Origin: an uncultured Alphaproteobacteria bacterium
GTDB lineage: Bacteria > Pseudomonadota > Alphaproteobacteria > Rhizobiales > Beijerinckiaceae
Length of the DNA: 21,509 nucleotides
NCBI GenBank assembly: GCA_937988775.1
Contig: CALKHP010000043.1
Coordinates: forward strand, 1-21,509
Direction: 5' to 3'
Under the pieces are notes generated by a model, which saw nothing but the letters and a program-made list of their open reading frames with translations, had not been told where the DNA came from and made no database searches. A program made the position numbers and the translations under genes. Shown piece by piece: positions 1-8,122 of the stretch; within the stretch, counting starts at the first letter, position 1, and every line of letters begins with the position of its first letter.

Positions 1-338
1 TCGGCGCAATGCGCGTTGACCATGTATTCGACGCTGTCGGCGATGATCTCGCGCGAGGGCAGGCTGTACAGCATGCCGTCATGGCCCATGGCGATGCCGT
101 CATCGACGGCGATGGTGTTGAATTCCTTGGCGACGCCGCCGGCCTTCTCGATCTCACGCGCGACAAGCTGGCCGAGATCCTTCAGGTGCACGTGGCCCGG
201 CACGAACTGCGTGAAGGAATTCACCACCGCGATGATCGGCTTGCCGAAATCCCCGTCCTTCATGCCGGTGGCGCGCCAGAGGCCGCGCGCACCCGCCATG
301 TTGCGGCCATGGGTGGTGGTACGGGAACGATATTGCAT
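1..338 (-). CDS. ilvD: Dihydroxy-acid dehydratase, N-terminal part (truncated by window edge)
   Basis: IlvD dehydrates 2,3-dihydroxy-3-methylbutanoate and 2,3-dihydroxy-3-methylpentanoate in valine, leucine and isoleucine synthesis; it is a cytosolic Fe-S enzyme. The visible 112 residues begin MQYRSRTTTHGRNMAGARGL and contain the diagnostic stretches KPIIAVVNSFTQFVPGHVHL (about 34-52), VAKEFNTIAVDDGIAMGHDG and LPSREIIADSVEYMVNAHCA. All are hallmark IlvD sequence. The N-terminal NSFTQFVPGHVHL stretch has no Cys where the plant/mycobacterial type has one, so it resembles the E. coli type with an oxygen-sensitive cluster (known of the family; inferred here). The ATG at 338 is preceded by AGGAAG nine bases upstream. 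The remaining roughly 500 residues lie beyond base 1. Confidence 0.95.
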   Translation of the reverse strand, partial: MQYRSRTTTHGRNMAGARGLWRATGMKDGDFGKPIIAVVNSFTQFVPGHVHLKDLGQLVAREIEKAGGVAKEFNTIAVDDGIAMGHDGMLYSLPSREIIADSVEYMVNAHCA

Positions 339-382
339 GGCGAAAGGCTTCCTGTCAGCGGCTGATGCAAACTGCCCAAGCC

Positions 383-410
383 TCTATACCGGCGCCGGCC
401 GAGCGTCCAA
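383..410 (-). promoter_or_regulatory. Possible ilvD promoter
   Basis: On the minus strand TTGGAC (405-410) and TATAGA (383-388) are separated by 16 bases, about 45 bases upstream of the ilvD ATG. The spacer contains the perfect 10-base palindrome CCGGCGCCGG. Each hexamer matches the sigma-70 consensus only partly, so this is a weak prediction. The rest of the 339-473 gap holds nothing else I recognise. Confidence 0.25.
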
Positions 411-473
411 TATCTTGCAGTCGGGCGGTCCATCACCGTGGGTCATGGAAAGCCCGGCGGGAAGAAGCGAGGC

Positions 474-2576
474 ATGACGGCGACAGGCGCGAGCACAAGC
501 CAACTCAAATACGGCACGTTGCGCAGCCGCGACGCCGATCTGTCGCGCCTGCCGGTCGGGCTCGATCTGCGCGCCGTGCGCGTCGCCGAGGGCATCCGCG
601 CGGCGCTCGCCTGCGCGGTGATCTTCCTGCTCAGCCAGTGGCTGCACCAGCCGACGCTGGCCTATATGGCGCTCGCCGCCTTCTTCACCTGCCTGTGCGA
701 TACCGGCGGGCCGATCCGGCTGCGCCTGCCGCGCCTGATCGTGTTCACTGTGCTCGGCGCGCTGACCTGGGCGGGCTTCGGCCTGCTGCGCAATTACGGC
801 CTCGCCGTGGTGCTGCCGCTGGCGGCCGCCGGCATCTTCCTCAACAGCTTCGCGCGCGTGTTCGGCGCCGCCTCGGCGGCGGCCGGCAACATCCTGTCCA
901 TCGTGCTGATCCTAGCGCTCGACCGGCCGCTCACCGGCGCCGAGGCGGCCGAAATCGGCGTGCTGTTCCTGTGCGGCGGCGCCTGGGCCATCCTGCTGGC
1001 GCTGCTCGTGTGGCGCCTCCACCCCTACCAGCAGGCCCGCACCGCGCAGGCCGAGGTCTGGCGCCGCCTGTCGGCGCTCGCCGGCGACCTGCTGCTGCTC
1101 GCCCAGCAGGACGATGCCGGCGCCACCATCTGGGAAGAGCATGCCCGCGCCCATCGCCGTGCCGTGCGCGCGCAGATCGAGACGGCGCGCGGCGCCATCA
1201 TGGATGCGGTCGGCATGCGCGGCCAGCTCTCCAAACGCGGCGCGCAGGTGCTGCTGCGGCTCGAGGCGGCCGATCAACTGTTCGGCGCGCTGATCGCCCT
1301 GTCCGAACTGATCGAGACCGTGCGCGCGCCCGCGACGCGGGCGGCCGCCGTCAGGATGTTGCGCATCCTGCGCCCGCTGCTCGCGGTGCTCGCCCGCGCC
1401 ATGCTGCATGACGACCCGCTCAGGCCGGGCAAGCTCGACAATGCCGTCGCCAGATTGACTGCCGCCGCGGCGGGCGACGCCAAGCTCGCGCCCGTCGCCG
1501 CCAGCATTGGCGGCTGGCTGCGCAGCACCGTGAAGCTGGGCCGGATCGAGGGATTGCTGCCGGACGAGCCTGCGAACGGCACGGCGTCGCAATCGCTGCG
1601 CGCGCAGTTCGCCGCGCCGATCCTCGCCAATCTGTCCTGGGATTCGGCGATGTTCCGCCACGCGCTGCGCACCGCCGTGATCGCCGTGCCGGCGCTCGCC
1701 CTGACGCTGCACTGGAACGAGCCTTTCGCGCATTGGTTCACCATCACCGTCGTGGCGACGCTGCAACCGTTCTACGCCGCCACCTGGCAGCGCGCGCTCG
1801 AGCGCATCGGCGGCACGGTGCTCGGCGGCCTGATCGCGGCGGCGCTCGCCCTCGTCGCGCACCAGCCGATCGTGCTCGCCGCATTGATGATCCCGCTCTC
1901 GGTGATCGCCTTCTCGCTGCGTCAGGTCAGTTTCGGCACCTTCATCGCCTGCATCACGCCGCTGATCATCGTGCTGATCGAATTCATGTATCCGGGCCAA
2001 TCCGCCTGGGAGGTCGTGCTGCTGCGCGCCGGCTTCACACTCGCCGGCGGCGCGCTGGCCGTCTTCGGCTGGCTGGTGCTATGGCCGAGCTGGGAGCCGC
2101 AGCGCCTGCGCGGCGAAATGCAGGCGGCGCTGGCCGCCCATGCCGCCTATGCAGGCGCCGTGCTCGCCAACCTGAGCGGCGACAGCGACGCGGCCGCGAT
2201 CGAGGCGACGCGCCGCCATGCCGGCCGGCAGTCGAACAATTTCGAGGCTTCGCTGACCCGCGCCCTGCAAGAGCCGCATACGTCGCGGCACGGCGCGCTC
2301 GATGCGGCAATGGTGGTCGATGCGGCGCTGCGCCGCGTCGCCGGCCAGATTTCCGTCATCCAGCACGACGCCGCGTTGCGCACCGGCTTTTCGCCGGAAA
2401 CCCAGCGGGGCTGGCGCGAGCGCATCGCCAGCGCCATGGCGGCGATCGGCACGGCAGCGGCATCGCCCGGCCGTGCCGACGAGACCATGCCCGAGCCGGT
2501 CGCGCGCCTGTTGCGCCAAGTCGAACTGATCGGCGGTGCCATCAGCCGCTATGACGGCGACGCCAAACCGCCCTAA
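474..2576 (+). CDS. FUSC family inner-membrane exporter (AaeB/fusaric acid resistance type)
   Basis: Predicted 700-residue membrane protein of the FUSC family, whose members (AaeB, fusaric acid and aromatic acid efflux proteins) export hydrophobic or aromatic carboxylates, usually with an HlyD-type partner. The architecture is typical. A first hydrophobic block of about six membrane segments (about residues 40-182) is followed by a soluble, Arg/Ala-rich helical region (about 185-390), a second hydrophobic block (about 395-540, including HALRTAVIAVPALALTLHW) and a soluble tail rich in alpha-helix. The ATG at 474 is preferred over an in-frame GTG at 438, because it follows a purine-rich AGAAGCGAGG stretch and starts close to the first membrane block. 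No membrane-fusion partner or small DUF1656 subunit is adjacent, which is unusual for the AaeAB type. Its stop codon overlaps that of the convergent hydrolase. The substrate cannot be told. Confidence 0.88.
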   Translation: MTATGASTSQLKYGTLRSRDADLSRLPVGLDLRAVRVAEGIRAALACAVIFLLSQWLHQPTLAYMALAAFFTCLCDTGGPIRLRLPRLIVFTVLGALTWAGFGLLRNYGLAVVLPLAAAGIFLNSFARVFGAASAAAGNILSIVLILALDRPLTGAEAAEIGVLFLCGGAWAILLALLVWRLHPYQQARTAQAEVWRRLSALAGDLLLLAQQDDAGATIWEEHARAHRRAVRAQIETARGAIMDAVGMRGQLSKRGAQVLLRLEAADQLFGALIALSELIETVRAPATRAAAVRMLRILRPLLAVLARAMLHDDPLRPGKLDNAVARLTAAAAGDAKLAPVAASIGGWLRSTVKLGRIEGLLPDEPANGTASQSLRAQFAAPILANLSWDSAMFRHALRTAVIAVPALALTLHWNEPFAHWFTITVVATLQPFYAATWQRALERIGGTVLGGLIAAALALVAHQPIVLAALMIPLSVIAFSLRQVSFGTFIACITPLIIVLIEFMYPGQSAWEVVLLRAGFTLAGGALAVFGWLVLWPSWEPQRLRGEMQAALAAHAAYAGAVLANLSGDSDAAAIEATRRHAGRQSNNFEASLTRALQEPHTSRHGALDAAMVVDAALRRVAGQISVIQHDAALRTGFSPETQRGWRERIASAMAAIGTAAASPGRADETMPEPVARLLRQVELIGGAISRYDGDAKPP

Positions 2577-3796
2577 CTGCGAAGCACGCCGGCAATCGCG
2601 CTGGTGAACACCTGCGCGCCGCGCACGATATCCTCGTCCCTGGTGTTCTCGCGCCAATGGTGGCTGATGCCGCCGATCGAGGGCACGAACAGCATCGCCG
2701 CCGGCATCACCCGCGCAAGATACTGCGCATCATGCCCGGCCCCGCTCGGCAGGCGCAGATGCTTGCCCGGCGCGTGGCGCTCGGCCGCCTTGTCGAGCGC
2801 CGCCTGAAAGCCCTCGTCCATCAGCGCCGGCTTGCTCTTGCTGACCTCGCGGATCGAAAAGCGGCACGGGCCGGCGGCATCAGCGGCAGCGACGAGATCG
2901 TGCAGCGTCTTTTCCAGCACCGGCAGCAGCGCCGGATCGGCATCGCGGAAATGAAACACCAGTTCAGCCCCGCCCGGCACGATATTGGCCGAACCCGGAT
3001 CGAGCGTGATCTTGCCGAAGGTCCACACCGTGCGCGGCCCGGCCACAGCGGCGAGCCCATCATGGATGGCGTTGCACAGCCGGATCAGCCCGACGGCTGC
3101 ATCCTTGCGGATCGCCATGCGCGTCGTGCCGGCATGGTTCTGCTCGCCTTTGACCGAGATGTCGTAGCGCCAGTTGCCGACGATTGCCGTCACCACGCCG
3201 ATCTGCAAGCCGCTGCTGTCGAGCGTGTCGCCCTGTTCGATATGCGCCTCGAAATAGCCGGCATAGCGGGCGGGGTCGAGCTTGAGGCGCGGCTTGCCGG
3301 CAAGCCCTGCCGCCGCCAGCGCCTGGCGCAGCGGCCGGCCGTCGGTGCGGTCGCTCGCCTTGTCGATCTCCTCCTCGGTGACCAGCCCGATCGCCGAGCG
3401 GCTGCCGAGGAAATGCCCGAAATGGCCTTCCTCGTCGCACCACGAGGCGACATCGACGCCAAGATGCGCCGTCGCGGGGTCTTCGGACAGGGCGCGCGCG
3501 GCCTCGAGCGCATAGATCACGCCGAGCGCGCCATCGAGCCAGCCGGCATGGTTCTGGCTTTCGAGATGCGAGCCGGCCAGCATGACCTTACCCTTGACGC
3601 GCGAGCGCCCGAGAATGTTGCCGATGCCGTCCTGCTCGACCTCGAGCCCGGCCGCGTGCAGCCGCTCGACGAGAAAGGCGCGCGCCCTGAGATCGTCGGG
3701 CGACAGGGTCGGGCGGTGCACGCCGGTCTTGTATTTGCCGATTTCGGCCAGCGCGCGCAGATCGCCGAGCAGGCGGGCGGGATTGATGGCAGGCAC
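2573..3796 (-). CDS. M20 family hydrolase, N-carbamoyl-L-amino acid hydrolase / allantoate amidohydrolase type
   Basis: A 407-residue cytosolic metallohydrolase of the hydantoinase/carbamoylase branch of peptidase family M20, which cleaves N-carbamoyl or ureido groups from amino acids, allantoate or beta-ureidopropionate. Candidate dinuclear metal ligands are visible: His77 in SHLES, Asp88 in WLDG, Glu122-Glu123 in CDEEGHFG, His185 in EAHIEQG and His379 or His380 in GGISHHWREN. The lid-domain motif GEQNHAGTTRM (217-227) and PSGAGHDA (350-357) also match the family. Two points are odd: the usual SHLD is SHLE (Glu79), and a second His follows the C-terminal metal His. The start is a GTG at 3796, chosen because GGAGG lies six bases upstream. 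It diverges from the SDR gene, so 3797-3952 probably carries both promoters. The exact substrate is unknown. Confidence 0.9.
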   Translation of the reverse strand: MPAINPARLLGDLRALAEIGKYKTGVHRPTLSPDDLRARAFLVERLHAAGLEVEQDGIGNILGRSRVKGKVMLAGSHLESQNHAGWLDGALGVIYALEAARALSEDPATAHLGVDVASWCDEEGHFGHFLGSRSAIGLVTEEEIDKASDRTDGRPLRQALAAAGLAGKPRLKLDPARYAGYFEAHIEQGDTLDSSGLQIGVVTAIVGNWRYDISVKGEQNHAGTTRMAIRKDAAVGLIRLCNAIHDGLAAVAGPRTVWTFGKITLDPGSANIVPGGAELVFHFRDADPALLPVLEKTLHDLVAAADAAGPCRFSIREVSKSKPALMDEGFQAALDKAAERHAPGKHLRLPSGAGHDAQYLARVMPAAMLFVPSIGGISHHWRENTRDEDIVRGAQVFTSAIAGVLRS

Positions 3797-3952
3797 GGGA
3801 AACCTCCGTCGCGGCAGGAGACGCCACGCCGGAAGCTAGCCCAGCCGGCGGGGCGATGCCAACCGCTTCCCACGCGGTCCTCTGCGTTTAAAGCGTTTCC
3901 ACGCGCCCGCCGCCGTGGTCTAGGTAGCAGGCGATTCACGGGGAGAAGCGGC

Positions 3953-4744
3953 ATGGCACGGTTGCAGGACAAGGTTGCGCTGGTATTCGGCGCGGGGTCG
4001 ATCGGGCCGGGCTGGGGCAACGGCAAGGCAAGTGCCGTCGCCTATGCGCGGGCGGGCGCGCGTGTCGCCTGCGTCGACATCAACCGCGCCGCGGCGGAAG
4101 AAACCGTGGGGCTAATCGTTGCCGAGGGCGGCGAGGCGCTGACGCTTTCCTGCGACGTCACCCGCCTTGCTGACGTGGAGGCGGCGGTCAGCGCCACGCT
4201 CGAGCGCTTCGGCCGCATCGACATCCTGCACAACAATGTCGGCCATGCCAAAATGGGCGGCCCGACCGAATTGTCGGAGGAGGAGTGGCGGCGCGAGATC
4301 GACATCAACCTCACCGGCATGTTCCTCGCCTGCAAGGCGGCGCTGCCGGCGATGATCGCCAAGGGCGGCGGCGTCGTCACCAACATCTCCTCGGCCGCCG
4401 GCATCCGCTATACCGGCTACCCGTACGCGAGCTACTACGCCTCCAAGGGCGGCGTGAACCAGTTCACCGTCGGCATCGCGCTGCAATATGCGCGGCAAGG
4501 CATCCGCGCCAACGCCATCATGCCCGGCCTGATGGACACGCCGCTGATCTACCAGCAGATCGCCGGCGCGCATGGCTCGACCGACCGGATGGTGCAGGAG
4601 CGCCACGAGGCGGCACCGATGGGCCGCATGGGCACCGGCTGGGACGTCGCCAACGCGGCCGTGTTCCTGGCCAGCGACGAGGCCGCCTATATCACGGCGG
4701 TGTGCCTGCCGGTCGATGGCGGCCTGACGGCGCGCTGCGTGTGA
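3953..4744 (+). CDS. SDR family NAD(P)-dependent oxidoreductase
   Basis: Classical short-chain dehydrogenase/reductase of 263 residues, of the usual family length. It shows a Rossmann glycine motif GAGSIGPGWGNG (13-24, a looser form of TGxxxGxG), Asp42 at the end of beta-2 (VDIN, favouring NAD+), CDV at 67-69, NNVG (94-97) in place of NNAG, Asn119 in DINLTG, Ser146/Ser147 in NISSAAG and the catalytic Tyr161-xxx-Lys165 in YASYYASKGG. The C-terminal PVDGGLTA is typical. The ATG at 3953 follows GGGGAG about eight bases upstream. The family oxidises secondary alcohols, sugars or hydroxy acids, and the substrate here cannot be read from sequence. It stands alone on the plus strand, divergent from the carbamoylase, and a strong palindrome follows its stop. 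Confidence 0.92.
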   Translation: MARLQDKVALVFGAGSIGPGWGNGKASAVAYARAGARVACVDINRAAAEETVGLIVAEGGEALTLSCDVTRLADVEAAVSATLERFGRIDILHNNVGHAKMGGPTELSEEEWRREIDINLTGMFLACKAALPAMIAKGGGVVTNISSAAGIRYTGYPYASYYASKGGVNQFTVGIALQYARQGIRANAIMPGLMDTPLIYQQIAGAHGSTDRMVQERHEAAPMGRMGTGWDVANAAVFLASDEAAYITAVCLPVDGGLTARCV

Positions 4745-4767
4745 GGGGGCCGGAACACACCGGGGGC

Positions 4768-4795
4768 TCCCTTCTCCCGTACACGGGAGAAGGGA
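4768..4795. repeat. REP-like intergenic palindrome, possible bidirectional terminator
   Basis: TCCCTTCTCCCGT (4768-4780) is followed by AC and then its exact reverse complement ACGGGAGAAGGGA (4783-4795), a 13-base perfect inverted repeat. It sits between the convergent SDR and DUF2938 genes, where a terminator is expected, and on the plus strand AATAAATT follows it. The CCCTTCTCCCG/CGGGAGAAGGG theme resembles dispersed extragenic palindromes common in GC-rich proteobacteria (recalled, not searched). It is the only copy seen in this window. Confidence 0.75.
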
Positions 4796-4805
4796 AATAA
4801 ATTGG

Positions 4806-5282
4806 CTAACGCGTCAACACCGCGCCGATGAACAGGCCGAGGCCGAATACCGTGTGGCCGATCAGGTTGAGCATGCGGATCTGGTTGGCGTTGGCGCGCT
4901 TGCTGGCGGCGATGCCGAGGCCGAGCCCCGGCTGCAGGATGAACCAGCCCGCTCCGACCGTGATCCAGGCGATGAGCAGCGCCGGCAGCAGCGTCGGCGC
5001 TACGCGCCACGCCGGCCCGGCCAGCACCAGCAGCGCCCAGGCATAGACGATGCCGATGATGTAATGCGCCGCCCAGCCGATGGCCTTTTCGTTGGCGACA
5101 GCCTCGCTCGCGCCGATATCGGCATGCACGAAGCGTCCGCGCGGCAGATGCGCGAACCAGCGCCCGACAATGCCCCAATTGGTCGGCGGGATGCCGGCGA
5201 AACGGGCGAGCGCCAGCGCCCAGACATCCATCAGGCCGGTCGCGATGATGCCGACCACGATCGAGCGCGTCACGATATCCAT
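4806..5282 (-). CDS. DUF2938 family integral membrane protein
   Basis: A small polytopic membrane protein of 158 residues matching my recollection of the DUF2938 family: MDIVTRSIVVGIIATGLMDV at the start, then IPPTNWGIVGRWFAHLPRGR (about 31-50), the WAAHYIIGIVYAW segment, PTLLPALLIAWITVGAGWF and a C-terminal NLIGHTVFGLGLFIGA. Four or five hydrophobic segments are visible (about 5-25, 68-90, 97-122, 138-156). The ATG at 5282 is preferred over one 27 bases upstream because GGGGGAA precedes it by five bases and family members begin MDI. It lies 60 bases downstream of the M20D amidohydrolase on the same strand and may be the last gene of the marR-emrAB unit. The function of the family is unknown. 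Confidence 0.85.
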   Translation of the reverse strand: MDIVTRSIVVGIIATGLMDVWALALARFAGIPPTNWGIVGRWFAHLPRGRFVHADIGASEAVANEKAIGWAAHYIIGIVYAWALLVLAGPAWRVAPTLLPALLIAWITVGAGWFILQPGLGLGIAASKRANANQIRMLNLIGHTVFGLGLFIGAVLTR

Positions 5283-5342
5283 GAGAGTTCCCCCGAAGCC
5301 CGCCAGCATTCGCTGCGCGCGCCGCGCCCGTCAAGCGGCCGA

Positions 5343-6506
5343 TCAGCGCGCGCTCGCCATTTCCACCAGTCTTGCCCAGTAGCTCGCGCCGATCGGCAGC
5401 GATGCATCGTCGAAATCATAGCGCGGGTGGTGCAGGCCGGCTGAATCGCCGTTGCCGATGAAGATGAAGGCGCCCGGCCGCTCTTCCAGCATCAGGCCGA
5501 AATCCTCGCTCGCCGTGCATGGCGTAACCGCGCCGTCGACCAGCGTTTCGCCGACGATATCGGCGGCGGCCCGCGCCGCGAGCAGCGTCTCGTCGTCATG
5601 GTTGACGGTCGCGGTCGAGCCCTGCCTGATCTCGAGCGTCGCCCTGGCGCCATGCATGGCGGCGACGCCGTTGACGATCTCGGCGAAGCGGGCATGCACG
5701 AGGTCGCGCACTTTCGGCGAGAAGCTGCGGATCGTGCCCTTGAGCGTCGCGGTCTGCGGGATGACGTTGAAGGTGTTGCCGGCGCTGATCTGCGTCACCG
5801 ACAGGATGGCGCTCTCGATCGGATCGACATTGCGCGCCACGATCGCCTGCAAGGCCGTGACGGTGAGGGCCGCGATATACAGCGTGTCGATCGATTCGTT
5901 CGGCCGCGCCGCATGCGAGCCCTTGCCCTCGATCTCGACGGTGAACCAGTCGGCCGCCGCCATGATCGAGCCCGGCCGGATAGCGAACTGCCCGACGGGA
6001 ATACCCGGCATGTTGTGCATGCCGTAGACCTCGGTGATGCCGAACCGGTCCATCAGCCCGTCGGCGATCATGGCGCGCGCGCCCTCGCCGCTCTCCTCGG
6101 CCGGCTGGAAGATCAGCACGACCTCTCCGGCGAAATTGCGCGTCTCGGCGAGATAGCGCGCCGCGCCGAGCAGCATCGTCGTGTGGCCGTCATGGCCGCA
6201 GGCATGCATCTTGCCGGCCGCCGTCGAGGCATAAGGCTTGCCCGTCGCCTCGTCGATCGGCAGCGCATCCATGTCGGCCCTGAGCCCGATCACCTTCTCG
6301 CCCGGCCGATTGCCCTTGATGCGGGCGACGACGCCGGTCCGGCCGATGCCGGTCACCACCTCATCGCAGCCGAAGGCTTTCAGGCGCTCGGCGACCAGCG
6401 CCGGGGTGCGCACCTCCTCGCCGCTGAGTTCGGGATGGCTGTGAATGTCGCGCCTCCACGCGCCAAGTTCATCGGCAAAGGCGGAGACGCGGTTGAGGAT
6501 CGGCAT
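5343..6506 (-). CDS. M20D family amidohydrolase (hippurate hydrolase / N-acyl-amino acid deacylase type)
   Basis: A cytosolic metal-dependent amidohydrolase of 387 residues, the normal length for M20D enzymes such as hippuricase, IAA-amino acid hydrolase and N-acetyl-diaminopimelate deacetylase. Metal and catalytic residues are intact: Asp78/Asp80 in GLRADMDALP, Cys103 and His105 in MHACGHDGH, Glu137-Glu138 in QPAEESGEGA, His164 in GMHNMPG and His359/His360 in GLHHPRYDF. The dimerisation domain lies at about 185-300 and includes GKGSHAARPNESID. The ATG at 6506 is preferred to one at 6560 because the protein then starts at the family N-terminus and GGAA lies about eight bases upstream; the longer form has no ribosome site. 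It sits 75 bases behind emrB on the same strand, so it may be co-transcribed with an efflux pump. The natural amide substrate is not evident. Confidence 0.92.
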   Translation of the reverse strand: MPILNRVSAFADELGAWRRDIHSHPELSGEEVRTPALVAERLKAFGCDEVVTGIGRTGVVARIKGNRPGEKVIGLRADMDALPIDEATGKPYASTAAGKMHACGHDGHTTMLLGAARYLAETRNFAGEVVLIFQPAEESGEGARAMIADGLMDRFGITEVYGMHNMPGIPVGQFAIRPGSIMAAADWFTVEIEGKGSHAARPNESIDTLYIAALTVTALQAIVARNVDPIESAILSVTQISAGNTFNVIPQTATLKGTIRSFSPKVRDLVHARFAEIVNGVAAMHGARATLEIRQGSTATVNHDDETLLAARAAADIVGETLVDGAVTPCTASEDFGLMLEERPGAFIFIGNGDSAGLHHPRYDFDDASLPIGASYWARLVEMASAR

Positions 6507-6581
6507 GATCGGTTCCAGAGGTAGACGGCCAAGGGTGCCCAACAGACCGCGTTTCCGCATGCCCGGTCAATGGGGAGCGCC

Positions 6582-8117
6582 TTATTCCATCGCAGCAGCC
6601 GGATCGGCGGCGGCCGGCTGCTTGCCCTTGCGGAACAGCACCAGCAGCGGGATCGCCGCCAGGGACAGGATCATCATCAGCTTGAAATCATTGATGAAGG
6701 CGATGATCGTCGCCTGCATGGTGATCAGGCTGTCGAGCGCGGCCCGGCCCGCCGCCGTGAACGGGCTCAGCGCATGGGCGACCGCCGGATCGAGGAACAG
6801 GCGGTTATAGGGCGTGACATAGGCCGCGATATCGGCGTGGTTGGCCTGCGTGCTCTGGATCAGGATGGCCGAGACCATCGAGATGCCGACGCTGGAGCCG
6901 ATATTGCGCGACAGGTTGTAGAGGCCGGTGGCATCGCCGCGCGTCGAGGCCGGCAGCGTCGCGAAGGTCACCGTGGTCAGCGGCACGAACAGGAAGCCGA
7001 GCCCGGCGCCCTGGATGAAGCCGGTCTCGGCGATGCGCCATTGCGACACGTCGGGCGTCCAGAACGTCATGTCGTACATCGCCCAGGCGGTGATGGCGAG
7101 GCCGATGCCGAGCAGCACGCGGGTGTCGACCTTGCCGACCAGCTTGCCGACGATGAACATGCACATCATCGTGCCGAGGCCGCGCGGCCCCATGACGATG
7201 CCGGCGGTGATCACCGGATAGCCCATCAGCGTCTGGAGATACGGCGTCATCAGCGCCAGCGAGGCGAGATAGGTCATGCCGATCAGGAAAATGAACAGCA
7301 TGCCGGTGGCGAAATTCCGGTCCTTGAACAGTTCCGGCCGCACGAAACCGTTGGCGCGCGTGAAGATATGCACCAGGAAGACATAGAAGGCGGCGACGCA
7401 CACCGTCGCTTCCAGGATGATCTCGCCGGAAGAGAACCAGTCCAGTTGCTCGCCGCGGTCGAGGAACAGTTGCAGCGCGCCGATGGCGATGCTCAGGCTG
7501 CCGAAGCCGAGCCAGTCGAGCTTGGCGTCGCGGTTGACGCGCGTTTCATGCACGAACATCGACACGCCGGCAAAGGCCATCAGGCCGAGCGGCACGTTGA
7601 TGTAGAACACCCAGCGCCACGAGAAATTCTCGGTCAGCCAGCCGCCGAGCACCGGGCCGAGCACCGGGCCGACCATCACCGAGACGCCGAACATCGCCAT
7701 GGCGGAGCCGCGTTCCTCCACGGTGTAGATGTCGAGCAGGATCGCCTGCGACAGCGGCACGAGCGCCGCGCCGAAGAAGCCCTGCAGCAGGCGGAAGCCG
7801 ACGATCTGGGTCAGCGATTGCGCCAGGCCGCACAGCACCGAGGCGGTGACGAAGCCGGTGATCGAGGCGAGCAGGATGCGCTTGCGCCCGAAGCGGCTCG
7901 ACAGCCAGCCCGATGGCGGCGTCATGATCGCGGCCGCGACGATATAGGAGGTCAGGACCCAGTTGATCTGGTCCTGGCTCGCCGACACGCTGCCCTGGAT
8001 ATAAGGCAGCGCGACATTGGCGATGGTGGTGTCCAGCGCCTGCATGATCACCGCGAGGATGACGCAGGCGGTGATCGCGGCGCGATTGGCAACCAGCGGC
8101 TGGGCGTTGCCTGCCAT
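6582..8117 (-). CDS. emrB: DHA2 family MFS multidrug transporter, EmrB-like
   Basis: Inner-membrane proton-driven exporter of 511 residues, the usual length of 14-helix DHA2 transporters. It starts with a hydrophobic segment ending in the family motif ALDTTIANVALPYI (about 27-40). It also has PSGWLSSRFGRKRILL (motif A region, about 68-83), GVSVMVGPVLGPVLGGWL (antiporter motif C) and NFSWRWVFYINVPLGL, all typical of EmrB. With EmrA and an outer-membrane channel it would form a tripartite pump expelling hydrophobic compounds; no TolC-like gene is in the window. The ATG at 8117 lies five bases beyond the emrA stop and its ribosome site AGGAAAG is inside the end of emrA, indicating translational coupling. 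The substrate is unknown. Confidence 0.95.
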   Translation of the reverse strand: MAGNAQPLVANRAAITACVILAVIMQALDTTIANVALPYIQGSVSASQDQINWVLTSYIVAAAIMTPPSGWLSSRFGRKRILLASITGFVTASVLCGLAQSLTQIVGFRLLQGFFGAALVPLSQAILLDIYTVEERGSAMAMFGVSVMVGPVLGPVLGGWLTENFSWRWVFYINVPLGLMAFAGVSMFVHETRVNRDAKLDWLGFGSLSIAIGALQLFLDRGEQLDWFSSGEIILEATVCVAAFYVFLVHIFTRANGFVRPELFKDRNFATGMLFIFLIGMTYLASLALMTPYLQTLMGYPVITAGIVMGPRGLGTMMCMFIVGKLVGKVDTRVLLGIGLAITAWAMYDMTFWTPDVSQWRIAETGFIQGAGLGFLFVPLTTVTFATLPASTRGDATGLYNLSRNIGSSVGISMVSAILIQSTQANHADIAAYVTPYNRLFLDPAVAHALSPFTAAGRAALDSLITMQATIIAFINDFKLMMILSLAAIPLLVLFRKGKQPAAADPAAAME

Positions 8118-8122
8118 GATGG

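Noticed and set aside
3853..3880. ACCGC-N7-GCGGT dyad in the carbamoylase/SDR divergent gap
   Set aside because: Five-base GC arms are expected by chance in such GC-rich DNA, and no regulator is adjacent.
2657..3952. Long plus-strand frame running into the SDR gene, suggesting a much longer protein
   Set aside because: It is antisense to the carbamoylase and becomes recognisable only at MARLQDKVALVFGAG, which has its own ribosome site at 3953.
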